A DNA stretch of 56,021 nucleotides from Candidatus Omnitrophota bacterium (lineage in GTDB: Bacteria; Omnitrophota; Gorgyraeia; Duberdicusellales; 4484-171): the NCBI GenBank assembly GCA_014729775.1, contig WJJJ01000023.1, positions 1 to 56,021 of the forward strand, given 5' to 3'. The translations under genes were made by a program, and so were the position numbers. How positions within the stretch are numbered: the first letter of the stretch is position 1; each line of letters starts with the position of its first letter. Positions 42,765-49,675 of the stretch are shown one piece after another. The notes beneath the pieces are model-generated. The model did no database searches and was not told the DNA's origin. It saw nothing but the letters and a program-made list of their open reading frames with translations.

Positions 42765-43964
42765 ATGAATTTTATCTTCATTGTTGCCGACTGCGCCCGG
42801 GCCGATTATGTGAATGAACCTTCCCGCTACGGTCTTTGCGCTGATACCCTTGATGCCCTGCGCGCCCGAGGAACTACTTTTCTGAACGCGGTGACCGTCG
42901 CGCCCTGGACCAATCCCGCGATTTCAAGTATGCTGACCGGCAGATATCCGTTTAAATTGAATACCTATCAGCACCGCGGCACCATTCCTTCCTCCTGCGT
43001 TACGCTCCAGTCGTTTTTTGAGCAAAGGCAATACGCGGTCGCCTCTTTTTTTAACACCAGAGGGCTGTTTGGTGATTCTCCGGTGGCAGAAGCCGGAACG
43101 ACGCGGGATATCCCGGTGATTCTTGACTGGATTAAAGGGCATGCCGGCCGCCCTTTCTTTTTGTTCCTGCACTACTGGCAGACGCATCCGCCTTATTTTT
43201 ACCGGTATTCGAAAGAATCCTGGTACCGGGGAAAAGACAGGGTGGTGGAATTGCTGCGCAGCGGCGGTCAGGGCCGGGAAGTGGTCCGGAGGCGTTACGC
43301 GGACGCGGTCGAGCGGTTCAGTGAGGAGTTCCTGGAGGCGGTGCTCGATCAGATTGACCGGCTTCATCTGCGGGATGAAACCAATATTGTGCTTACCGGA
43401 GATCACGGAGAATCTTTCGGCGACCGTACCGGGCAAGTGCGTGATTTATTCGCGATGCACGGCGAAAGTTTGTATGACGAAGTTCTGAGAGTGCCGTTGA
43501 TTGCCGCGGGTCCGGCCTTTCCGAGAGGAGAGAAGATACCGTTTCAGGTAAGGAATATGGATATATACGAAACACTGCGTGACGTGGCCGGAGGCGGTTC
43601 CCGGCCGGAAGAGGTGGACAGCCGTTCCCTCCGCCCGTTATGGGAGCAAAGGGAGCGCGGTGCAAGGACCGCGATCGTTTCGACTACGTATGCCTATTTT
43701 CCCCGGGAAGAGACGCTGGAGGCGTTTTCCAAATACGCGGTGCGCGACGGCGAATGGAAGTATCTGCTGGATCTGCGCCAGGAGAGGGAAGAATTATACC
43801 ACCTGTCTCAAGATCCTGAAGAACAAAAGAACGTCCTTGAGAAATATCCCGAGCAACGAAGCCGTCTGGAGAAGGTACTGCGGGATCACGTTGAAATCGG
43901 CGGGCATACCCCGGAAGAGAAAGAAGCGCTGCGGCAGCAGCTAGAAGATTTAGGATATCTCTGA
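42765..43964 (+). CDS. Sulfatase-like alkaline-phosphatase-superfamily protein with Thr nucleophile
   Basis: A 399-residue protein of the sulfatase/phosphotransferase superfamily: metal motif near the start (VADCARADYV), TGDHGESFGD (~203-212) and an end like WKYLLDLRQEREELYHLS and DPEEQKN. The nucleophile region reads APWTNPAISSMLTGRYP, so the formylglycine Cys of C-x-P-x-R sulfatases is Thr49 and the Arg is Ile53. A Thr is used by phosphoethanolamine and lipoteichoic-acid type transferases. Its place among sugar genes suggests phospho-modification of a glycan or flagellin; this is inference. No membrane helix is seen. Confidence 0.78.
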   Translation: MNFIFIVADCARADYVNEPSRYGLCADTLDALRARGTTFLNAVTVAPWTNPAISSMLTGRYPFKLNTYQHRGTIPSSCVTLQSFFEQRQYAVASFFNTRGLFGDSPVAEAGTTRDIPVILDWIKGHAGRPFFLFLHYWQTHPPYFYRYSKESWYRGKDRVVELLRSGGQGREVVRRRYADAVERFSEEFLEAVLDQIDRLHLRDETNIVLTGDHGESFGDRTGQVRDLFAMHGESLYDEVLRVPLIAAGPAFPRGEKIPFQVRNMDIYETLRDVAGGGSRPEEVDSRSLRPLWEQRERGARTAIVSTTYAYFPREETLEAFSKYAVRDGEWKYLLDLRQEREELYHLSQDPEEQKNVLEKYPEQRSRLEKVLRDHVEIGGHTPEEKEALRQQLEDLGYL

Positions 43965-43977
43965 ATACGAACCGGTG

Positions 43978-44694
43978 ATGCGAGTCGCAATCCTTCAACC
44001 CATGTATATCCCCTGGATGGGGTATTTCGGATTGATCGGCAATGTCGATGTGTTTGTGTTTCTCGACGACGCCCAATTCGAAAAACAGTCCTGGCAAAAC
44101 CGGAACCGGATTAAAACCCCTTCCGGCCCGCAATGGCTTACTATTCCGGTCCATTATTCCTTCGGCCAGCATATCCGCGAAGTAAAGGTTGATTCCCGGG
44201 GGCACTGGCGCAAAGATCACAGAAAGGCGTTTCAGTTCAATTACGCCAAGGCTTCGTTTTTCCGGGAATACCAAGAGCTTTTGGAAAGAATGTTCGATTC
44301 CCCCGGAGATTCTTTAGCCGGCTTTACCGTTCACGGGATCCGGCTTCTCTGCGAGGCGCTGGGGATCCGTACGCCGCTGCGGTTTTCTTCCGAATTCGGG
44401 GTCCGCGCTTCCAAAACCGCGCGCCTTTGTTCCCTGCTCAAAAAAATCGGAGCGACGGAATACGTATCGGGCCCGGCCGCGAAGGAGTATCTGGATACCG
44501 CGAGTTTACACCGGCAGGGGATCAAGGTGTACTGGTGGGAATACGCGGTGCCGGAGTATCCCCAGCTTTTCGGGGCCTTTGTTTCTCATCTCACCGTTCT
44601 GGATCTTTTGTTGAACGCCGGTCCCGAATCAGGGAAATATCTTTCCCAAGGCTCATCCGCGGCGCTGGTCGGGGATTCCTTTCCCTCCGCATAA
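43978..44694 (+). CDS. WbqC-family protein
   Basis: A 238-residue protein: VAILQPMYIPWMGYFGLIG, FVFLDDAQFEKQSWQNRNRI and LTIPVHYSFGQHIREVKVDS are WbqC-like stretches. The family occurs in O-antigen and flagellin-sugar loci and its reaction is not established; an acyl-transfer or sugar-modifying role has been suggested. It could supply the acetyl- or aminoacyl-modification that the pathway needs here, since no PseH is visible. ATG 43978 follows GGTG. Confidence 0.85.
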   Translation: MRVAILQPMYIPWMGYFGLIGNVDVFVFLDDAQFEKQSWQNRNRIKTPSGPQWLTIPVHYSFGQHIREVKVDSRGHWRKDHRKAFQFNYAKASFFREYQELLERMFDSPGDSLAGFTVHGIRLLCEALGIRTPLRFSSEFGVRASKTARLCSLLKKIGATEYVSGPAAKEYLDTASLHRQGIKVYWWEYAVPEYPQLFGAFVSHLTVLDLLLNAGPESGKYLSQGSSAALVGDSFPSA

Positions 44695-44721
44695 AATTTT
44701 CTCCCCCTTTTCTTTTTTCGC

Positions 44722-44748
44722 TAAAGTTTCCTTTAAATATACCGATAA
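44722..44748 (+). promoter_or_regulatory. sigma28 promoter of the flgK operon
   Basis: TAAAGTTT (44722-44729), 11 bases, ACCGATAA (44741-44748): one mismatch from consensus. It lies ~22 bases before the gene at 44771 and should drive flgK-flgL as well. Confidence 0.9.
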
Positions 44749-44770
44749 TAATAATGACGAGAGGGAAGTG

Positions 44771-44986
44771 ATGAAAAGCGTTGCAATGAAATACACTCAG
44801 GAAAAGGCCGGCGGGAAAATGCAAATGCTTCCGCACGCGTTTAATTATATGCTCAAAGAGGAGATCCTGCAGAGAGCGGCCGAAGTGAACAGCGAACGGG
44901 TACGGCGTCTGAAGCGGCGGCTCGTCGCCCGGAAAGTGCGACTGGCGAGCAGTCTGGTTGCGAAAAAAATCATGGAGGGTGTTTAA
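44771..44986 (+). CDS. Small basic helical protein leading the flgK operon
   Basis: A 71-residue protein, mostly helix, with a very basic C-terminal half (RVRRLKRRLVARKVRLASSL). No family is recognised. It is the first gene behind a sigma28 promoter and its stop overlaps the flgK start, so it is coexpressed with hook-junction proteins. It could be an export cofactor, chaperone or regulator. ATG 44771 has GAGGGAA upstream. Confidence 0.7.
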   Translation: MKSVAMKYTQEKAGGKMQMLPHAFNYMLKEEILQRAAEVNSERVRRLKRRLVARKVRLASSLVAKKIMEGV

Positions 44987-46443
44987 TGGCAAATTCGCCT
45001 TTTTTCGGAATTGATATCGGATTACGAGCCTTACAGTCTTACCAGACGGTGTTGGACACGATCGCCCATAATGTGGCTAATGCTAATACGCCGGGGTATT
45101 CGCGCCAGAGGGTCAATATTTCTTCGACCGATCCGTTCACCAATCCTTCTTTTTTCCGGCCGATGGCGACAGGACAGATCGGGACCGGCGTGGAAGTCGA
45201 CAGCATAACCCGTTTCCGCGACGCGAGCCTGGAACGGCAGATCCGGACCAACGTGGAAATGCTGAACGAGTTCGAGGCCCGGGAAGAGGTCTTACAGCGG
45301 CTGGAAGCGGCGTTTAACGAGCCCGGGGGGACAGGTATCAGCGGTTTGATGAACGACTTTTTTAATTCCTTTTTGGAGTTGAACGCATCGCCCGAAAGCG
45401 ACGTGGTAAGGGCTCAGGTCAAGCAGCTCGGCGATTCTTTAAGCGATATGTTCAACCGTATCGCCCAGGAACTGATCGATCTTCGCGAAGACGTCGACAG
45501 CGACGTCCGGGAGACGATCGCGGGAGTGAATACTATCCTGGATCAGCTGGGATCGGTCAATGAGCTGCTTACCGGGATCGCGCCTACCGGGGATAATCCC
45601 AATGATTTGCTTGATGAACGGGACAGAAAATTGGGGGAGCTTGCGGAATTAGTGGACATCGACATCAGCGAAGAGAGCGACGGGACGGTGAACGTGTATA
45701 TCGGGGGCCGGGTCGTGGTCCAGGACGATATCGTGCGGCACCTGGTCGCGGTGGACGATTCCACGAACAGCAATCTGGCCGCGATCAAAGTGGAAACCGA
45801 TCTAACCGGGCCGGACGTCGAGCCGTTGAGCGGGGAATTGAAGGGATTGCTGGACATGCGCGACGATGAATCGGTCGGCGTTCCCTTTTTCCAGGAACAA
45901 CTGGATGATCTGGCATACTATATCAGTGATTACGTGAACGCCCAGCACCAGCAGGGATACGGTCTGCTGAACGAAGGCAACGGGCATGATTTCTTCGTGA
46001 CGCCGTCGCCGACGAACGCGGCACTGGCGATGGAACTGTCGGCGTGGATCAGCGATCCGGTGCGCGGCCTGGACCGTATCGCCGCCTCAGCGAACTCAAC
46101 CGGGGTGCCGGGCGCGGGTTTGCCCGGCGACGGGGCAAACGCGCTCGCAATCGCGCAGCTGGCCGATACCGACGTCAGCGAGCTCAATAACAGCACCTTC
46201 AGCGAACGCTACAATACGTTTGTATCCGAACTGGGGGTGTTTTCGCGGGAAGAATCGAACAAAGTGGACAACAGCGAATTTTTAATTAACCAGCTGGAAA
46301 CCATCCGTGATGATATTTCCGGAGTTTCCCTGGACGAAGAAGCGGCGAAAATGGCGGTGTTCCAGAATTCACTCAACGCCGCCGCACAGGTGATCCGGAC
46401 GATGGATGAAGTGTACAGCACACTCATCGAAATGATGGGATAA
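44986..46443 (+). CDS. flgK: Hook-filament junction protein FlgK
   Basis: A 485-residue protein: FFGIDIGLRALQSYQTVLDT, NVANANTPGYSRQRVNISST at the start and the family C-terminus (SLDEEAAKMAVFQNSLNAAA, then QVIRTMDEVYSTLIEMMG). It caps the hook as HAP1. It overlaps the upstream stop by one base. Confidence 0.96.
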   Translation: MANSPFFGIDIGLRALQSYQTVLDTIAHNVANANTPGYSRQRVNISSTDPFTNPSFFRPMATGQIGTGVEVDSITRFRDASLERQIRTNVEMLNEFEAREEVLQRLEAAFNEPGGTGISGLMNDFFNSFLELNASPESDVVRAQVKQLGDSLSDMFNRIAQELIDLREDVDSDVRETIAGVNTILDQLGSVNELLTGIAPTGDNPNDLLDERDRKLGELAELVDIDISEESDGTVNVYIGGRVVVQDDIVRHLVAVDDSTNSNLAAIKVETDLTGPDVEPLSGELKGLLDMRDDESVGVPFFQEQLDDLAYYISDYVNAQHQQGYGLLNEGNGHDFFVTPSPTNAALAMELSAWISDPVRGLDRIAASANSTGVPGAGLPGDGANALAIAQLADTDVSELNNSTFSERYNTFVSELGVFSREESNKVDNSEFLINQLETIRDDISGVSLDEEAAKMAVFQNSLNAAAQVIRTMDEVYSTLIEMMG

Positions 46444-46453
46444 GGAGAAAAAT

Positions 46454-47413
46454 ATGAGAATAACGACACAAGGATTATTGCGCAATTCGGTGATGAATAT
46501 CAACCGGCATTTTGAGCGGCTGGCGGAAAACCAGCGCCAGTTGTCTTCCGGGAAGCGCGTGCACGTGCCCTCCGACGATCCGATCGCGACTCAGCGGATC
46601 TTACGCTGGCGGAAGGTTGAAGAGGGAGTGAAGCAGTACCAGCGCAATATCAACACCGGCAATATCTGGATGCGGACCACAGAGTCGACTATCGTGTCCG
46701 TACGCGAGATCGCGCAGACCGCCTATGAAACCGCGCTGGTCGCCGGCAATAGTCTTGTTCCCCAGGAAACACGGGACGGGATGGCCCAGCAGATCGAAAC
46801 ACTGCTCAAGGACGTGCTGCGCATGGCGAACGTGGCGGTGGAAGGAAACTATATTTTCGCCGGTCACGCGACCGACACCCGGCCCTTCAGTGAGAACGTC
46901 AATATTGTGACCGGCCTGATTACCAGCGTGGATTATAACGGCGACGGAGGCGCACGGGACGTACAGATCAGTGATACTACCGACGTAACCATAAACGCGT
47001 TGGGCAGCAACGATGCCGATGATGACGGCGTCGCCGATTATTCCGGGTCGGCGGTTTTCCGCGACGCGAATTTAGGGGTGGATATTTTTGACACCCTGAT
47101 CAACCTCAGGGATGATCTGACTGCCGGCAACACCGATAATATCAATAACCTTCGGGTGCCGGAGTTAGCCGATGTCATCGATAACCTGACGGTGCAGCAG
47201 TCGATCATCGGATTGGGACAGGAAGCCGTGCAGTTGACCGGCGACATTCTCGGCAAGGAAGAGATCGACGTGTCGACCGAGATCGACAGCAGCGAGCAGG
47301 CGGACCTGGCGAAAGTCGTGGCGGATCTGAATTACGATCAGACGATTTACCAGGCGAGTCTTTTCGCTTCGACGCAGTTGTTTCAGGGCACATTGTTTGA
47401 TTTTCTGCGGTGA
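46454..47413 (+). CDS. flgL: Hook-filament junction protein FlgL
   Basis: A 319-residue HAP3 protein: RITTQGLLRNSVMNINRHFE, SSGKRVHVPSDDPIATQRIL, and the C-terminus YDQTIYQASLFASTQLFQGT followed by LFDFLR. It joins FlgK to flagellin. AAGGAGA precedes the ATG. Confidence 0.95.
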   Translation: MRITTQGLLRNSVMNINRHFERLAENQRQLSSGKRVHVPSDDPIATQRILRWRKVEEGVKQYQRNINTGNIWMRTTESTIVSVREIAQTAYETALVAGNSLVPQETRDGMAQQIETLLKDVLRMANVAVEGNYIFAGHATDTRPFSENVNIVTGLITSVDYNGDGGARDVQISDTTDVTINALGSNDADDDGVADYSGSAVFRDANLGVDIFDTLINLRDDLTAGNTDNINNLRVPELADVIDNLTVQQSIIGLGQEAVQLTGDILGKEEIDVSTEIDSSEQADLAKVVADLNYDQTIYQASLFASTQLFQGTLFDFLR

Positions 47414-47436
47414 GGGAAACAAGGGAGTGAATGCAT

Positions 47437-47919
47437 ATGAGTGATTCTCGCGTGGCGCATACCAATACGAAGGTTTTGGACCTGAATCCCGAGCATATGT
47501 TTACGTTCGCGGACGGGATTCCCGGTTTTGAAAAGGTGAAGAAATTCGTGATCTTACGGCATGAGCAGGAAGTGCCGTTCGGGCGGCTTACCGCGGTGGA
47601 TTTCGATCTCTGCTTTATTGTCATCGATCCCTGGGTGGTATATCCTGAATACGCGCCGGATATTGACGATGAGGAGTTGAAAAAAATCGATTCGCCCAGC
47701 CGGGAGGAACTGCTGATCCTGGCGATCGTGAATATCCCGGAAGGGAAGCCGCAGGATTCGACGATGAACCTGGCCGCTCCCGTGATCCTGAACGTGAAAA
47801 AGGGAATGGGCCGCCAGGTGATTATCAATAATTTCAAGGATTATTCGGCCCGGTATGCGCTTTGGAAACAGGAGGGCGAGCCGGCCGCGGCGCCGGAGAG
47901 GTCTTCCGGTCAGGGCTAA
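47437..47919 (+). CDS. fliW: Flagellar assembly factor FliW
   Basis: A 160-residue protein: FTFADGIPGFEKVKKFVILR, LLILAIVNIPEGKPQDSTMN and NLAAPVILNVKKGMGRQVII are diagnostic. In the family FliW binds either flagellin or CsrA, so that flagellin made in excess frees CsrA to stop its own translation. It sits directly before csrA and flagellin. ATG 47437 is preferred (GGGAG spacing 9); ATG 47431 is also in frame. Confidence 0.95.
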   Translation: MSDSRVAHTNTKVLDLNPEHMFTFADGIPGFEKVKKFVILRHEQEVPFGRLTAVDFDLCFIVIDPWVVYPEYAPDIDDEELKKIDSPSREELLILAIVNIPEGKPQDSTMNLAAPVILNVKKGMGRQVIINNFKDYSARYALWKQEGEPAAAPERSSGQG

Positions 47920-47944
47920 AGTTTCTTTGAAAATCTGCCGATAA
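47917..47944 (+). promoter_or_regulatory. sigma28 promoter of csrA-flagellin
   Basis: TAAAGTTT (47917-47924), 12 bases, GCCGATAA (47937-47944). Both boxes are perfect; the spacer is one base longer than at flgM. The fliW stop codon TAA is the first three bases of the -35 box. It should drive csrA and flagellin together. Confidence 0.9.
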
Positions 47945-47969
47945 CGATAGTAGAGACCAAGGAGGGGGT

Positions 47970-48278
47970 ATGCTCGTTCTTGCACGGAAGCAGGAAGAAT
48001 CGCTGATTATCGGCGAAAAAGTCGAAGTGAAGGTATTGGAAGTCCGGGGAGATCAAGTCCGGCTGGGGATCGTTGCCCCCCGGAACGTGAGCATTTACCG
48101 GAAAGAGCTCTATGAAAAAATGCGCGAGGAAAACGTCGCGTCGGTAAAGACAAAGCAGGATAAAGTAGAAGTGCCCTTAGATCGGCGGAAAGGAGGTGAG
48201 GCTGAAACGACGACGCAGAAAAGGGCATTGGATACACAGGGAGGTACAAAGGACATAGGGAGGAACAAGGAGGTTTAA
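47970..48278 (+). CDS. csrA: Translational regulator CsrA with extended tail
   Basis: A 102-residue CsrA. Residues 1-~50 are the normal dimer fold: MLVLARKQEESLIIGEKVEV, GDQVRLGIVAPRNVSIYRKE with the RNA-binding Arg. Usual length is 60-75; here ~35-40 extra polar residues rich in Lys, Thr and Gly follow (VPLDRRKGGEAETTTQKRAL). The DNA for that tail holds many GGA motifs and the flagellin ribosome site. AAGGAGGGGG precedes the ATG. Confidence 0.95.
   Translation: MLVLARKQEESLIIGEKVEVKVLEVRGDQVRLGIVAPRNVSIYRKELYEKMREENVASVKTKQDKVEVPLDRRKGGEAETTTQKRALDTQGGTKDIGRNKEV
48187..48273 (+). promoter_or_regulatory. GGA-rich CsrA-binding-type leader of flagellin
   Basis: Eight GGA triplets occur in 87 bases (48187, 48192, 48230, 48240, 48251, 48259, 48262, 48269). 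The last is in the AAGGAGG ribosome site of flagellin. GGA in loops is the CsrA target. The region codes for the csrA tail, so CsrA may bind its own message and block flagellin translation. Confidence 0.6.
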
Positions 48279-48279
48279 A

Positions 48280-49110
48280 ATGCCTATTTATGTCGCAAGT
48301 AACATTCCTTCGGAACGCGCGCAGAGATATTTAGGAATCGCGCAGCGCAGTCTGAACACGACTCTGGAACGGCTCGCATCCGGAAAACGGATTAACTCCG
48401 CGCAGGATGATCCGGCCGGGTTGCTTATGTCGAACCGGTTGACCCGTGCCGTCCAGGCCTGGGATCAGGGTGCGTCCAACATGCGTATGGGGCTGGATCT
48501 TCTTCAGACCGCCGACAGCTTTATGACGATCATTGAAGAAGACCTGCTGCGTATGGATGAACTGGCCCGTGAGTCAATGAACGGGCTGTTGACAGACGAT
48601 GAACGGAATCTCTTAAACAAAGAGTTTACGGAAATCATTCCGGAGATCACCCGTTTGACCGAGAATACGAAGTATCTCGGACAGACGCTGTTTACCGGCC
48701 TTTCCGTATCTCTCGTGGCCGGTGAAGGCGCCGGAAACGTCGTAACGGTAATGATCAATGGCATGACGACCGGAGCCGCGGGCGGCCTGTCGATCACCAG
48801 TTTGACGATCGGCACGTTTTCCCAGGCATCGGTAGCCGTTGGCGTGCTTTCCGCGCAGGCGTTTCCTCTGCTCACTTCCGTGATCGCGCAGATCGGTGCG
48901 CAGGCGAACGCGTTTACCAAGAGCGTCGACGCGACTGACGCGTTGGTGGAAAACCTGACCGCAGGCCGCGACAGGATTCTGCTGGCTGACCTCGCGCAGG
49001 AGACTACTAATCTGACGAATAACCAGATTATCGTTCAGTCCGGTATCTCGGCGCTGGTCCAGGCGAATTCCGCACAGACCCTTGCGTTAGGGCTGTTAGG
49101 TTCTGCCTAA
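48280..49110 (+). CDS. fliC: Flagellin FliC
   Basis: A 276-residue flagellin: N-terminal D0/D1 (LERLASGKRINSAQDDPAGL, with SNRLTRAVQAWDQGASNMRM) and a C-terminal D0 (DLAQETTNLTNNQIIVQSGI, then SALVQANSAQTLALGLLGSA). The central variable part is only ~90 residues and hydrophobic/Gly-rich, so there is almost no surface domain. Start is one base after the csrA stop with AAGGAGG upstream. It is the only flagellin in the window and the presumed Maf substrate; there are many Ser/Thr in the centre. Confidence 0.96.
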   Translation: MPIYVASNIPSERAQRYLGIAQRSLNTTLERLASGKRINSAQDDPAGLLMSNRLTRAVQAWDQGASNMRMGLDLLQTADSFMTIIEEDLLRMDELARESMNGLLTDDERNLLNKEFTEIIPEITRLTENTKYLGQTLFTGLSVSLVAGEGAGNVVTVMINGMTTGAAGGLSITSLTIGTFSQASVAVGVLSAQAFPLLTSVIAQIGAQANAFTKSVDATDALVENLTAGRDRILLADLAQETTNLTNNQIIVQSGISALVQANSAQTLALGLLGSA

Positions 49111-49121
49111 GGAGAAATGTA

Positions 49122-49150
49122 CGGGGGAGAGCGGTGCGCGCTCTCCCCCG
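49122..49150 (+). terminator. Perfect hairpin after flagellin, no T-run
   Basis: A 12-bp GC-rich stem (49122-49133 with 49139-49150) and a GTGCG loop, directly after fliC. There is no T-tract. It may stabilise the flagellin message or pause transcription before flaG rather than end it fully. Confidence 0.55.
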
Positions 49151-49172
49151 CTTATAACCAAGGCAGGGAACA

Positions 49173-49658
49173 GTGAGGGAAAATATAGGAATCAAATCAG
49201 TCGACTTCAAAAAGATCCGGGCGCAGTTTTTCCGGTATCTGCGCACGGAAAAAAGGCGCCAGAAAATGCAGGCCGAGGCGGCCAAGAGTGCGCAGGTTGA
49301 TAACCGCAACAGGATTGATCAGGATGAATTTCAGAAGGCCAAAGCCGGGCTGGAAAAACTGAAAGAGTTTCAGGAAGCGCATAAAAATGAAGAAACAATG
49401 AAACAGCTCCGGGAACTGGTGGAAAAACTGAAAGAAACCTCGATTACTATCCGGTTTGAAAAAGACCGCGGCCTGGTGCGGGCGCATATGTTTAACCGCG
49501 TGACCAACCAGCTGGTGGCGGTGATCCCCGATTATTTTCTGAACGGTCCCCAGGAGGACGGAAGGGATGCCAACAGTACATTGTTTCATTTGAAGCGTGA
49601 TGTCTTGTCTTTTTTGCAGGGGTTGAATCAGCAGAAAAATATTGATCGACGGATATAA
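49173..49658 (+). CDS. flaG: FlaG-like protein
   Basis: A 161-residue protein from GTG 49173 (AAGGCAGGGA upstream). The helical N-terminal ~100 residues precede a FlaG-like beta segment (TSITIRFEKDRGLVRAHMFN, then RVTNQLVAVIP). FlaG in other species limits filament length or cap function. The location between fliC and fliD is typical. The long helical part is unusual for FlaG (~110-120). Confidence 0.72.
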   Translation: MRENIGIKSVDFKKIRAQFFRYLRTEKRRQKMQAEAAKSAQVDNRNRIDQDEFQKAKAGLEKLKEFQEAHKNEETMKQLRELVEKLKETSITIRFEKDRGLVRAHMFNRVTNQLVAVIPDYFLNGPQEDGRDANSTLFHLKRDVLSFLQGLNQQKNIDRRI

Positions 49659-49675
49659 GTAACAGGGAGGCAGTT

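Noticed and set aside
42765-43964. Formylglycine-dependent sulfatase
   Set aside because: The C/S-x-P-x-R motif is T-N-P-A-I, so the formylglycine precursor residue is absent.
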